NCBI RefSeq assembly: GCF_042433915.1
Contig: NZ_JBHLUN010000007.1
Location: 210,747-274,746, forward strand
Direction of reading: 5' to 3'
Origin: Roseomonas elaeocarpi
Lineage (GTDB): Bacteria > Pseudomonadota > Alphaproteobacteria > Acetobacterales > Acetobacteraceae
DNA length: 64,000 bases
Part shown: positions 53,097-63,618 of the stretch, one piece after another
Numbering within the stretch: the first letter of the stretch is position 1
How the letters are laid out: every line of letters begins with the position of its first letter
Made by a program: the position numbers and the translations under genes
The notes under the pieces: model-generated
Seen by the model: the letters and a program-made list of their open reading frames with translations, nothing else
What the model was told of the DNA's origin: nothing
Databases searched by the model: none

Positions 53097-54497
53097 TCAG
53101 CGCCCGGTGAGGATGCGCGCCACCAGTTCCTTGACGCTCGGGATGTAGCCGTTCGAGTAGAACGGGTCGTCCCGGAAGCGTCCGGCATTGTGCCCGGCAA
53201 ACATCAGGTTCTGCTCCGGGTCGCCGCCGTGGCCGATATCCTGCAGCGTCTTCTGGATGCAGAAGCTTCGCGGGTCAGCCTTCTTGCCGTTGGTGTAGTC
53301 GGCCGAGTGCTGTGACCAGTTCGAGAAGCGGCACTGGCTCAGGCAGCCCATGCAGGCCACCTGGTCGGCCAGGATCTCACGCGACTCGTCCGGCGTCACG
53401 AAGACCAGCGTGTCGTCGGGCGTGCGTAGCGCCTCGGTGTAGCCCTGCCGCTCCCACTGCTCGACATGGGCGAGGTCACCGGGAACCAGGAAGACCGGCC
53501 GCTTGCGCGGGCCGACGCCGTAGCGGGCGGAGTGCTCGCCGATCGGCTCGGCCGTGTAGGCCACCTGACGCTCGGAACGGCCTTCCAGCATGCGCAGGAA
53601 GTCGTTGCGCACGGCCGAGGAGTAGAAGCCGGTGGGCGAGAAGTTCTGCAGGGACACATCGCCGGGGTTCAGCCCCAGCAGGCGCTGCTTCCAGGCATCC
53701 GGGATCGGGCTCTCGCGCGTCACCAGCGGACGGGTGCCGAACTGGAAGGCGATGGGGCCGAGCTCCGGATTGTCGATCCAGTCCTCCCATTCCTCCAGCC
53801 ACCAGACGCCGCCGGCCATGATGATCGGCACATCGCCTAGGCCCACCGCGCGCATGGTGTTGCGCAGGTTCAGCACGCGCGGGAAGGGGCTTTCCGGCTT
53901 GCGCGGGTCCTCGCTGTTGCTCAGCCCGTTGTGGCCGCCGGCGAGCCAGGGGTCCTCGTAGACCACGCCGCCCAGCCATTCCTGCGCCTTGTGGTAGGCC
54001 CGCTTCCATAGGGCGTTGAAGGCGCGGCCCGAGGACACGATCGGGTAGTAGTGGACGCCGTACTCGCGGGCAATCTCGCTCAGCTTGTAGGGCATGCCGG
54101 CGCCGCAGGTGACGCCGTGGATCAGGCCCTTGGCCCCTTCCAGCACGCCGCGCAGCACGCGCTCGGCGCCGCCCATCTCCCAGAGCACGTTGATGTGGAC
54201 GCGGCCCTGGCCGTTCGACTGCTCGTGCGCAATGCGGGCCTGGGCGATGCCGCCATCGATGCCGTAGCGCACCAGCTCCTCGTGCCGCTCACGCCGGGTC
54301 GCGGCGTGGTAGACCTGGGGGATGACGCGGCCCTCGGCGTCGTAGCTGTCGGCATTGACGCCGGAGAAGGTGCCGACGCCGCCATTGGCAGCCCAGTTGC
54401 CGCAGGACATGCCGTTGGACGCGGCAACGCCCTTTCCGCCCTCGACGAGGGGAAGCACGTCGACGCCTCCCATGCGGATCGCATTAATGGCCTTCAC
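53097..54497 (-). CDS. Nitronate-monooxygenase-like flavoprotein
   Basis: 466 residues from a GTG (VKAINAIRMGG), aggagcagga upstream. A TIM-barrel FMN fold of the NMO/enoyl-reductase-II type: GLIHGVTCGAGMPYKLSEIA, YPIVSSGRAFNAL, GGHNGLSNSED, VPIIMAGGVWWLEEW and GPIAFQFGTRPL. It is longer than ordinary nitronate monooxygenases by about 100 residues; the extension holds DQVACMGCLSQCRF, three closely spaced Cys that could bind metal or an Fe-S centre. The substrate is unknown. Follows pnp on the same strand by 99 bp. Confidence 0.8.
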   Translation of the reverse strand: MKAINAIRMGGVDVLPLVEGGKGVAASNGMSCGNWAANGGVGTFSGVNADSYDAEGRVIPQVYHAATRRERHEELVRYGIDGGIAQARIAHEQSNGQGRVHINVLWEMGGAERVLRGVLEGAKGLIHGVTCGAGMPYKLSEIAREYGVHYYPIVSSGRAFNALWKRAYHKAQEWLGGVVYEDPWLAGGHNGLSNSEDPRKPESPFPRVLNLRNTMRAVGLGDVPIIMAGGVWWLEEWEDWIDNPELGPIAFQFGTRPLVTRESPIPDAWKQRLLGLNPGDVSLQNFSPTGFYSSAVRNDFLRMLEGRSERQVAYTAEPIGEHSARYGVGPRKRPVFLVPGDLAHVEQWERQGYTEALRTPDDTLVFVTPDESREILADQVACMGCLSQCRFSNWSQHSADYTNGKKADPRSFCIQKTLQDIGHGGDPEQNLMFAGHNAGRFRDDPFYSNGYIPSVKELVARILTGR

Positions 54498-54540
54498 GGC
54501 GGGCAGTCCTGCTCCAGGGCTAAGCTCGGGAATATGGGGT

Positions 54541-54572
54541 GGCCGGCACCCCTTCACGAGGGGGTGCCGGCC
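54541..54572. terminator. Strong hairpin between pnp and the NMO-like gene
   Basis: Perfect 12-bp arms GGCCGGCACCCC and GGGGTGCCGGCC around an 8-base loop. A run agttttct follows on the plus strand, but both flanking genes are on the minus strand, where no U-run follows. It may slow or end the pnp transcript, or act as an RNA-processing site. Confidence 0.6.
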
Positions 54573-54596
54573 AGTTTTCTCACAGAAGCGTGAGGG

Positions 54597-56825
<2,229 letters not shown>

Positions 56826-57244
56826 GCAAGCGTCCTGTCGGCCCCGGCTGCGGTCGCCTGGAACAGGCTCGGCAGGGCGGGGCAGGTGAGTCCGACACGG
56901 AAGCGGCGTGAGGAAAACCGGTGACCCGATACCGATCGGGGGCCGGGCGTCTCGGGCGGCATGGAGAGCCGCTTAGTCGGGGCGGCGGGGTACCATGTGG
57001 CCGGAAACGCCTGGCGCGGCTCGTTCCTGCAGCACCGCCGCGTGCGCGGAAGTGAGGCGCGGCCGAAAAACTGGCGCACCCTGCGGGCCGCTATATGGCC
57101 TGCGGGTCATGAAAACACCAGCGCCAATCCACAGGCTCCACTTCGGCCTCTCAGCTGGGCATCCGGCAGGGGCCGTCGTCAGGACGTCGTGCCCGCCCCG
57201 CCTGCCGTGACGGAACGGGCACCGGCGGGGCGACGCGGCCCCGC
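56826..57244. other. Intergenic leader region of pnp
   Basis: A 419-bp gap upstream of pnp and downstream of the entericidin-like gene, both on the minus strand. It should hold the pnp promoter and 5' leader. No gene, tRNA or clear hairpin was found. Confidence 0.45.
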
Positions 57245-57397
57245 TCAGGGCTTCGCGCGCTCGGCGCTGCCGGCCACGGTGCTGCCGACCACCGAAACAT
57301 CCTGGCCGGCGCCGGCGATGGTGTTGCAGGCACCCAGCAGCCCGGCGGAGCCGAGCAGCGTGCCGATGGTCAGGGCGAGGGCGAAGATCCGACGCAT
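57245..57397 (-). CDS. Entericidin A/B-like small lipoprotein
   Basis: 50 residues from MRRIFALALTIGTLLGSAGLLGAC, a lipoprotein signal with Cys at about 24, then NTIAGAGQDVSVVGSTVAGSAE, the CNTxxGxGxD pattern of entericidins. These small envelope lipoproteins are linked to stress and programmed death modules in enterics, but in alphaproteobacteria their role is open. aaggaac precedes the ATG. Confidence 0.88.
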   Translation of the reverse strand: MRRIFALALTIGTLLGSAGLLGACNTIAGAGQDVSVVGSTVAGSAERAKP

Positions 57398-57576
57398 GGT
57401 GTTGTTCCTTCTCGCGGTTCTGCCGGCTTCCACGGGGAAGCCTCCGGGCAATGCCTCAGCGAAACATGCCGTGGCTTGTTCCAGCAACATTCATGCTGCG
57501 TGGTAGGTTTCGACACCGGAAGCGTCGCGTGCGGAAAAAATCACTCCAGCCGGACCTGCCGTCGGAGCGCCGCTGC

Positions 57577-58170
57577 TCAGGGGCGGGCGTAGGTGCCGAT
57601 CAGCATCCCCTTGGCCAGCACATGGCCGCGCAGCGCGTCGCGAAGCGCGCCTCGCCCGGGTGCTCCGTCGAAGTCCGGCACCGTGTCGAGCGCGAAGATC
57701 TGGAAGCAGTAGCGGTGGGCGCCGTGGCCCGAGGGCGGATCAGGCGGCAACCACCCTGCCTTGAGGAAGGAGTTGCGGCCCATCCCTGCGGTGTCGACCG
57801 GATCACCGTCCGGTCCCCCGGCCGGGCCCGGAAGGTCATCCTCGTCCAACGCGTCGTCGCGCGGCGGCAGACCCGTGACGATGGCGTGCACCAGCGGCTG
57901 CGGCGTCGGGCTGTCGGCATCTTCCACCAGCAGCACCAGCGCCTGGGTTTCCGCGGGAACGCCGGACCACCGCAGGGGTGGGGACATGCGCTCGCCATCC
58001 TCGGTGAAGCGCGCCGGAAGCGGCTCCCCTGACTGGAAAGCCGGGCTGCTCAGCTGCAGGGTGTCGGGCACCTCGACCACCTCGGCGCTGTTGAAGGTGA
58101 TGGCGTCGAGCCCGGCGCGCAGGCCCTGCAAGGCACGCCCGAGCCCTGAAGGAAGCTTTTCCAGCACCAC
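57577..58170 (-). CDS. YbhB/YbcL phosphatidylethanolamine-binding-like protein
   Basis: 197 residues. PEBP fold markers are LSSPAFQSGEPLPARFTEDG, SPPLRWSGVPAETQALVLLVEDADSP and PPDPPSGHGAHRYCFQIFALD, which form the anion-binding pocket. No signal peptide. Bacterial members resemble Raf kinase inhibitor proteins but their role is unknown. Stands alone, with short gaps either side that show nothing notable. Confidence 0.92.
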   Translation of the reverse strand: MVLEKLPSGLGRALQGLRAGLDAITFNSAEVVEVPDTLQLSSPAFQSGEPLPARFTEDGERMSPPLRWSGVPAETQALVLLVEDADSPTPQPLVHAIVTGLPPRDDALDEDDLPGPAGGPDGDPVDTAGMGRNSFLKAGWLPPDPPSGHGAHRYCFQIFALDTVPDFDGAPGRGALRDALRGHVLAKGMLIGTYARP

Positions 58171-58345
58171 CGGATCTCCATCGCTGATCGCCAGGAGGGA
58201 GCGTCACAGGGCGGGATGGGTTGCAGCTGGCCCGGACACCCTGCCAGGTGCGGCCACTTCCGTGGTGGCCTCCTGCCTACGTCGCGTCCGGAAAGCGGGT
58301 GGGTGTCGCCGGCCGGGGACAGGGCCAGGAGCGGCCGGAGCTCTA

Positions 58346-58882
58346 TCAGTCCACGCTGTCGGCCAGTTCCGGTAGGTCGCGCGGCGCCAGGAAGCGGCGC
58401 ATCGAGGCGCCGCCCGGGCCGGCCGCGTCCCAGCTCGTGGCGAGCGAGAACTCCGTCAGGGTGCCGGTGGGGTAACCTTCGTTCAGCCGGAGGGCGGGTC
58501 CTTCCGAGGCCGCGAGCGCGGCCTTGCCCGCCAAGCGAACGGCGAGCTCGTGCAGGCCGGGATTATGGGCCACCACCATCAGGCTGGCGACCTCCTCCGG
58601 CACCATCGCCACGGCGTCCAGCAGCGCGTCGGGCGAGGCCAGGTACAACGTGTCCAGCACCTCTACCTTCGCTCCGTCGAGGCGCAGGAGATCGAGCGTT
58701 TGCAGGGTGCGCCGGGCGGAGGACACCAGCACCATGGCGGGCCGCAGCCCGGCGGCTGCCATCGCCTGCCCCATGGCCGCCGCGGCCCTGCGGCCACGCG
58801 GGTTCAGGCCGCGGGCGTGGTCCGACAGGGCCGGATCGTCCCAGGAGGACTTGGCGTGGCGCAGCAGCAGCAACTGTTTCAC
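58346..58882 (-). CDS. SixA-type histidine phosphatase
   Basis: 178 residues. The phosphohistidine site LLLLRHAKSSWDD opens the protein and the second catalytic His is in MVVAHNPGLHELA. SixA proteins remove phosphate from His-containing phosphotransfer domains or other proteins. Full length. It marks the chromosomal side of the boundary with the mobile element; the integrase gene starts 148 bp beyond. Confidence 0.92.
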   Translation of the reverse strand: MKQLLLLRHAKSSWDDPALSDHARGLNPRGRRAAAAMGQAMAAAGLRPAMVLVSSARRTLQTLDLLRLDGAKVEVLDTLYLASPDALLDAVAMVPEEVASLMVVAHNPGLHELAVRLAGKAALAASEGPALRLNEGYPTGTLTEFSLATSWDAAGPGGASMRRFLAPRDLPELADSVD

Positions 58883-58992
58883 GACGCGCCCCTATCGTCC
58901 CGGATCATCGCTACCACGCTGGAAACCCCTTGAAGTTCATGGCACTACACTTCCCAGACCGTCCCAGTCTCACCCGGCCTTGTCGGCGTCTG

Positions 58993-59019
58993 ACCGGGTA
59001 TGGGACCGGGTACCGGGTA
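58993..59019. repeat. Three copies of ACCGGGTA before the integrase
   Basis: ACCGGGTA occurs at 58993, 59005 and 59012 (the last two share one base), ending 11 bp before the integrase start. Short direct repeats here could be integrase arm sites or a regulator's operator. The actual attachment core could not be defined because the right end of the element is outside the window. Confidence 0.5.
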
Positions 59020-59030
59020 CGGAGGCACTG

Positions 59031-60260
59031 GTGCTGACAGACAAGGAGATCCGCGGCGCGGCAGCCCAGGACAAGGCCTACCGCATCCGGGACGATAAGG
59101 GGCTGTGGCTCCAGATCAATCCCAACGGGAGCAAGCTCTGGCGCTACCGCTACGAGTTCGCCGGCCGGGAGAAGATGCTGGCGCTCGGCCGGTACCCGGC
59201 CATGTCGCTGGCGGCGGCCCGGAAGGGGCGCGAGGCCGCCCGTGCGCTGCTCGATGAGGGCAAGGACCCCGCAACAGAGAAGGCCCTGACCCGCGCCGGG
59301 AACGTGGCTTCCAGCCTGAGCACCTTCGAAGCGGTGGCGCGCGACTGGTTGAAGGTACGGGGCGTGTCCTGGGTGCCGCGTCATACCCGCGCCATCGAGC
59401 TGAGCCTGGAACTCCACGTCTTCCCCACGCTGGGCAAGCTGCCGATCGCCGGCATCACTTCTCCGATGGTGCTGGCGCTGCTGCGCCGGGTGGAGGCCCA
59501 GGGGACGCCGGACCTGGCCAAGCGCCTCCGCCAGCGCCTGTCCATGGTCTTCGTCCACGCCATCGCCACGGGCCAGGGGGAGAGCGACCCGGCGGCCGTG
59601 GTCGTACCCGCGCTGGTGCCGCGATCCATCGGCAAGCAGCCGGCGATCACCGACCTGGCGCAGGCCAGGGCGATGCTCCGCAAGGTGGAGGAGACCTCCT
59701 CCGAGCCTTGGGTTCGGACGCTGAACCGGTTTCAGGCGCTGACCGCGGTGCGGCCGGGTGAGGCGCGGGGCGCGGCCTGGGCGGAGATCGAGGGGCTCGA
59801 CACGGACAAGCCGCTGTGGCGCATCCCGCCCGAGCGCATGAAGAAGCGTCGAGAGCACCTGGTGCCGCTGGCGCCTCAAGCGGCCGAGCTGCTGCGGCTC
59901 ATGCACCAGCTGACCGGCAGCAGCCCCTTCGTGTTCCCCCACCGCCATAGCTCGAAGCGACCTGGCGGCACCACCGCGCTGGCGGTGCTGCTGAACCGGG
60001 CCGGCTTCGCGGGCAAGCACGTCCCCCATGGCTGGCGGGCCACCTTCTCCACGGTGATGAACGAGCGGTTCCCCGAGGATCATGCCGCCATCGAGATCAT
60101 GCTGGCGCACGTCAGTCGCAACGCGGTGGCGGCCGCCTACAATAGAGCGCTGAGGCTCGAGCGGCGCCGCGAACTGGCGACGACCTGGGCCGGGCTGCTG
60201 CTGGAAGGTGCCCTGCCGGCAGCGGCGCTGTTCGACCCGGTCAGCCAGCCCGCCGCCTGA
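59031..60260 (+). CDS. P4-type tyrosine integrase
   Basis: 409 residues from a GTG with ggagg 5 bp upstream. N-terminal DUF4102 arm-binding domain (KAYRIRDDKGLWLQINPNGSKLWRYRY, LGRYPAMSLAAARKG), core-binding domain and catalytic domain with Arg in ALTAVRPGEARGA, HxxR in HGWRATFS, His in MLAHVSRNAVAAAY and Tyr in AAYNRA. It integrates and excises the element. The 3' end overlaps the convergent AlpA-type gene by 20 bp. Confidence 0.93.
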   Translation: MLTDKEIRGAAAQDKAYRIRDDKGLWLQINPNGSKLWRYRYEFAGREKMLALGRYPAMSLAAARKGREAARALLDEGKDPATEKALTRAGNVASSLSTFEAVARDWLKVRGVSWVPRHTRAIELSLELHVFPTLGKLPIAGITSPMVLALLRRVEAQGTPDLAKRLRQRLSMVFVHAIATGQGESDPAAVVVPALVPRSIGKQPAITDLAQARAMLRKVEETSSEPWVRTLNRFQALTAVRPGEARGAAWAEIEGLDTDKPLWRIPPERMKKRREHLVPLAPQAAELLRLMHQLTGSSPFVFPHRHSSKRPGGTTALAVLLNRAGFAGKHVPHGWRATFSTVMNERFPEDHAAIEIMLAHVSRNAVAAAYNRALRLERRRELATTWAGLLLEGALPAAALFDPVSQPAA

Positions 60261-60510
60261 CCGAAGGTGCCACCCGGCCGGAACTCTCCAGAGACGGTGG
60301 CGGGATCGTCACCACCCCGGTGGCGTGCCCATCCTTCCATGCCTGGATCTGGGAGGTGGTCCAGCGCACGCAGCCTCCACCCAACTGGCGTGGCGCCGGG
60401 AAGGTACCCGCCGAGATCCGCCGGTAGATGGTGGAGCGGCCGAGCCCGACCTCACGCTCCACCTCGGCAAGGCGGAGGTAGGGGTCGCTGATCAGGGTGC
60501 CGTCAGGCAT
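60241..60510 (-). CDS. AlpA-family DNA-binding regulator/excisionase
   Basis: 89 residues. The AlpA helix-turn-helix is plain: YLRLAEVEREVGLGRSTIYRRISAGTFPAPRQLGGGCVRW followed by TSQIQAWKDG. AlpA proteins activate integrase expression or act as excisionases in P4-like elements. Last gene of the minus-strand run; its start overlaps the previous gene's stop by 8 bp. Confidence 0.92.
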   Translation of the reverse strand: MPDGTLISDPYLRLAEVEREVGLGRSTIYRRISAGTFPAPRQLGGGCVRWTTSQIQAWKDGHATGVVTIPPPSLESSGRVAPSVRRRAG

Positions 60511-60880
60511 CGGGCGCCTCCCGGTTCGCGAGATCTAGCAGCGCGTCAGCGTGGCAGGGCCCTTCCTTGCACCAGCACGCCAAATTCTTGCCGCGGAGGG
60601 AACTCAGCGGCGGCTGCATCCGGTGCTCCTGCCAGAAAGGCAGGTCACGTCGGTAGGCCGCGACAGCATCGGCTGCGTCCATGTACCGGAGCCTGCCGTC
60701 GCCGTTGTCGCACAGGGAGATGCCGACACGGTGCGGATTGCCCCACGCAGTGCCGCGACTGACCTTCACCGTGTTCGGCGGCATCCTCCAGCCCTTCTTG
60801 CGGGACAGCTGGATCCGCACCGGCTCCCGCACCAGGCTCGCGCTGCGCTCGGCGGCGGCGGCGGTGGATTTGGCGGTCAT
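60503..60880 (-). CDS. DUF4326 protein
   Basis: 125 residues. RMPPNTVKVSRGTAWGNPHRVG, then FWQEHRMQPPLSSLRGKNLACWCKEGPCHADALLDLA fits DUF4326, a small phage-associated family with a conserved CWC and CH pair that may bind metal. Function unknown. Its ATG overlaps the preceding stop (ATGA). Confidence 0.85.
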   Translation of the reverse strand: MTAKSTAAAAERSASLVREPVRIQLSRKKGWRMPPNTVKVSRGTAWGNPHRVGISLCDNGDGRLRYMDAADAVAAYRRDLPFWQEHRMQPPLSSLRGKNLACWCKEGPCHADALLDLANREAPDA

Positions 60881-61041
60881 GGCGCCTTCCTCAATGCGTT
60901 GCGGCTGGTGATCGCCCAGAAGCCGTCCTCGAAGACGACCCGGCAGGAGTTGAGGGTGCCGCGCGCTGTGACGCGGCAGGTCTGGCCGTAGCGCTCGGGC
61001 AGGCGGGCTTTCCAGCGCCAGACGTAAAGCTGCTCACCCAT
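60877..61041 (-). CDS. Small phage protein, hypothetical
   Basis: 54 residues, MGEQLYVWRWKARLPERYGQ to RNALRKAP. It contains two Cys about ten residues apart and looks like a small beta-rich protein. I do not recognise a family. Evidence for coding: aggagg element upstream, start overlapping the methylase end by 8 bp and stop overlapping the next ATG, exactly as for its neighbours. Confidence 0.7.
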   Translation of the reverse strand: MGEQLYVWRWKARLPERYGQTCRVTARGTLNSCRVVFEDGFWAITSRNALRKAP

Positions 61042-61624
61042 TCCCCCGCTCCTCCTGCTCCTGCGCGGCGCGGGCGCGGGTGTTCAGCGGCATGGTGAAG
61101 AACTGCCCAGACACTCCGCATCCAGCGAGAACCCGAGCGTTCTCCCAGCCGTAGGCGACCAGCACGGAGGGTGCTCCGCAGTTCGCATCAGCGCGGCGCC
61201 CGTCCGGATGGTGGAAGTGAATGCGCCCTTCCAGGAACAGGACCCCGGTTGCGGTGGGCGAGCGCCAGACCGTCTCCCAGAACCAAGCCGTTTCGGTGCG
61301 CGCCATCACCAGCGCGATGCCATCGCCATGCTCCGACATGCGCCGCATCCAGGCCTGCGCCTCGCGGCTATAGGGAGGGTTCAGCCAGACGCGGCCGGCC
61401 CACGGCTGCTTCAAGCCGTCCTCGGCTGGCGTGATGTGCCGCGACGCCGTGGACCACGGCATGACTGGCGGGCAGCACGGGTCGAGATCGAAGGCACCCA
61501 GCTTCTGCAGCAGGTCCGGCGGGGTCAGCCATGTGTCCGAGATCATGGCCGCAGACTGGTGACCACCGATCGCACGGCGCGCCACCAGCCCCGCCCGCCG
61601 AGAGGTCGTTGCTCGCTCACTCAT
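61034..61624 (-). CDS. Phage DNA N6-adenine methyltransferase (Dam family)
   Basis: 196 residues. ISDTWLTPPDLLQKLGAFDLDPC and RVWLNPPYSREAQAWMRRM carry the family pattern, with NPPY as the catalytic tetrapeptide; ALVMARTETAWFWETVW and ILFHxx-like GRIHFHHPDGRR follow. Phage enzymes of this type methylate adenine in element DNA, often protecting it from host restriction. Overlaps genes on both sides. Confidence 0.92.
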   Translation of the reverse strand: MSERATTSRRAGLVARRAIGGHQSAAMISDTWLTPPDLLQKLGAFDLDPCCPPVMPWSTASRHITPAEDGLKQPWAGRVWLNPPYSREAQAWMRRMSEHGDGIALVMARTETAWFWETVWRSPTATGVLFLEGRIHFHHPDGRRADANCGAPSVLVAYGWENARVLAGCGVSGQFFTMPLNTRARAAQEQEERGNG

Positions 61625-62402
61625 GGCGCCCCTCCGCGCTGGCAGCCTCGGTGCGGGCGGCGAGGGCTTTGCTACCGACCTCTGTCAGGCGCCAGATCGG
61701 ACTGCCTTTCTCCATGCCCTCCCATGCTCCGGCATTCAGTTCTTCCGCCTCGCCTTCGGTGGCTGCGCCGTACTCAACGAACCCGGCCGCCTCCATGCGT
61801 TCCAGGAAGTCATTCGACTTGAAGTCACCGGCGCAAAAGTCCTGCCAGTGCCGATGAAGGTCTTCGGCAGCCTCCCCCACCGTGTCCGCAGCGGGCCGCG
61901 CGAGGGTGGCGGCACTCCTCAGGCGTTCGATGGTGCGATAGAGGGCTGCCACCTCATGTTCGCGGCCTTCCTCGACGCGGCGCAGATACGTCCGCAGCTT
62001 CTCGCGTGCCTCCTCGGACTGCTCTAGACGACGCCTCAGTTCTTCCACCTCCCCCGCCGCCACCGGCTGATGCGGGGGCTGCGCGGCGAGGGCGTATTCG
62101 TCGTACAGTGGGAGCCAGCCCGCGCCGCTCTGCGGTGACGGAGCGCTTTCCCGATAGAACCAACGATACTTGCCGCGACGGCGCCACATGACCGGCTCCG
62201 TCACTCGCCCCGCGCTCGCGGCCGGCTGCGGGGTGGGGGACGGGGTGGCGAGGGCTGCGCGGGCAATCTCCTGACGTTGAAGCGCGACAACAAACCACGA
62301 AGGCGGCTGGGCTTCCCCAGGGAAAAGTTCATGCACCGGAGCAGCAATCCGCTCCAGCGCCGCCTCCAGCAGCGCCTCGCGCGTCGCGGGTTCACCGGGC
62401 AT
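61617..62402 (-). CDS. Hypothetical coiled-coil protein of the element
   Basis: 261 residues. Middle region VEELRRRLEQSEEAREKLRTYLRRVEEGREHEVAALYRTIERLR is a strong coiled coil (about 120-165). MWRRRGKYRWFYRES before it is basic and aromatic. The C-terminal part (SPIWRLTEVGSKALAARTE) looks like the wing end of a winged helix. Not recognised. It starts with an 11-bp overlap with the upstream gene. Confidence 0.65.
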   Translation of the reverse strand: MPGEPATREALLEAALERIAAPVHELFPGEAQPPSWFVVALQRQEIARAALATPSPTPQPAASAGRVTEPVMWRRRGKYRWFYRESAPSPQSGAGWLPLYDEYALAAQPPHQPVAAGEVEELRRRLEQSEEAREKLRTYLRRVEEGREHEVAALYRTIERLRSAATLARPAADTVGEAAEDLHRHWQDFCAGDFKSNDFLERMEAAGFVEYGAATEGEAEELNAGAWEGMEKGSPIWRLTEVGSKALAARTEAASAEGRHE

Positions 62403-62805
62403 CGGGGGTCTCCGGGGTGCGGGTGGCAGCGTCGAACGCGCGCTGGCAAGTGTCGGTCCAGGGCTCGCCGCACTGAATGACGGAACAGAAGAACAGCAGG
62501 CACTGACGCGCCCTGTCCCGCTCTGCCTCCGCGACCCGCAGGCGATCCAGCAGCGCGAGATAGCCGACGAGCATCCAGCCTCGCTCGGTGGGTTCGACGC
62601 TGCCGAAGCTGGCGCTGAAGCCCTGTGCTTTGCCCCAGCGTACCAAGCCGGCCGGCTCTAGTTCGCCTGTCGGGCCTTCCGTGCGATGGCACACCATCAG
62701 TGCCGTAGGACGTTCGAGGTCCAGCCGCGTCTGCGCGATGGCCTTCAGTTCCTCCAGCGCTTCCCGGCTGACCTTCGCGGCCAGCCCCTCCACATCCACG
62801 CTCAT
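62392..62805 (-). CDS. Hypothetical protein of the element
   Basis: 137 residues from MSVDVEGLAAKVSREALEELKAIAQ. Largely helical with RLRVAEAERDRARQCLLFF in the second half. No domain recognised. Its ATG overlaps the stop of the upstream gene (ATGA), as in the rest of this run. Confidence 0.6.
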   Translation of the reverse strand: MSVDVEGLAAKVSREALEELKAIAQTRLDLERPTALMVCHRTEGPTGELEPAGLVRWGKAQGFSASFGSVEPTERGWMLVGYLALLDRLRVAEAERDRARQCLLFFCSVIQCGEPWTDTCQRAFDAATRTPETPDAR

Positions 62806-62996
62806 ACCGCCGCTCCCTCGCTCTGGGCGTCCTCGCGGGAGGCGAGGGTGCTCTTCCCTCCAGCCGCGGGGCAGCGCAGTGCCGCCACCTCGCGCAGGTA
62901 CTCGCTGGCCGCCGCGATCTCGGACGCAGTGGCGGTCGCGGTGATCGTCACCAGCACGTTCGCGGTGGCGAAGGAGGACTTCTGGACGGGGGTCAT
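62802..62996 (-). CDS. Small hypothetical protein of the element
   Basis: 64 residues from MTPVQKSSFATANVLVTITATATASEIAAA. The first half is a Thr/Ala/Val-rich stretch that could form paired beta strands. Not recognised. Coupled by a 4-bp overlap to the genes on both sides; the shorter start is chosen because it creates the ATGA overlap with the upstream stop. Confidence 0.6.
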   Translation of the reverse strand: MTPVQKSSFATANVLVTITATATASEIAAASEYLREVAALRCPAAGGKSTLASREDAQSEGAAV

Positions 62997-63346
62997 GCGC
63001 CCCTCCGCTCGATCAGCTCGCCCAGCAGGCGGTCGACCGTCTGCCACACGGGCTCGTCGCCCTGACGCTCTCGGTGCACCAGGTCGTGCGCCTCCTTCGT
63101 CACGTTCAGCGTGCCGCGCGTCGCCTCCGGCCGCGGTGTGCGCATCGCCAGCATGGCTCGCTCGATCACCTCGACCGGCACGACGAGCGTGGCGGCGATG
63201 TCGGCCGGCTCCTGCCCCTGCTTCCGCATGCGGCGCACAGCGGCCACGAACTCGTCCGAGAGGCCGATGTCGGGGCGTAGCGCCTGGGTGCGGCGGGACA
63301 TGTCGCCGGCGTGGTGGCCTGGCGGTGTTCCGGCGAAGCCGCTCAT
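62993..63346 (-). CDS. Hypothetical protein, possible DNA-binding
   Basis: 117 residues from MSGFAGTPPGHHAGDM. LSDEFVAAVRRMRKQGQEPADIAATLVVPVEVIERAM looks like a helix-turn-helix, and GTLNVTKEAHDLVHRERQGDEPVWQTVDRLLGELI resembles a ribbon-helix-helix. It could be a regulator of the element; this is a fold guess only. Start overlaps the upstream stop by 4 bp. Confidence 0.6.
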   Translation of the reverse strand: MSGFAGTPPGHHAGDMSRRTQALRPDIGLSDEFVAAVRRMRKQGQEPADIAATLVVPVEVIERAMLAMRTPRPEATRGTLNVTKEAHDLVHRERQGDEPVWQTVDRLLGELIERRGA

Positions 63347-63618
63347 GCCGCGCCCTCCAGTTCGGCGATGCGACGGTCGATGCTGCGCTCGACCTGCCTC
63401 ACCGCCTCGGGGTGCCGCTTGAACACGCTGGCGAGTTCTGACCCATTCAAGGCGCGCAGATGTCGCACCTCTGCGACATCTTTGCAGAGGCGCAGCGCCT
63501 TGGCCCAAGCGGCAGCCCAGACCTGCACGTCGGTGCCGGAAGTGAGCACCGCACGCAGCTCGTGGACTGTGCCGTCGCGGGTGATGAGGGGCAGCGCTTC
63601 GGTGGCGGCCTCAAGCAT
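63343..63618 (-). CDS. Small hypothetical protein of the element
   Basis: 91 residues from MLEAATEALPLITRDGTVHELRAVL. A short beta-rich start precedes a helical remainder (VWAAAWAKALRLCKDVAEVRHLRAL). No family recognised. Overlaps both neighbours (4 and 8 bp). Confidence 0.55.
   Translation of the reverse strand: MLEAATEALPLITRDGTVHELRAVLTSGTDVQVWAAAWAKALRLCKDVAEVRHLRALNGSELASVFKRHPEAVRQVERSIDRRIAELEGAA

Noticed and set aside
56826..57244. tRNA or small RNA upstream of pnp
   Set aside because: No cloverleaf, anticodon arm or T-loop consensus could be fitted in this gap.
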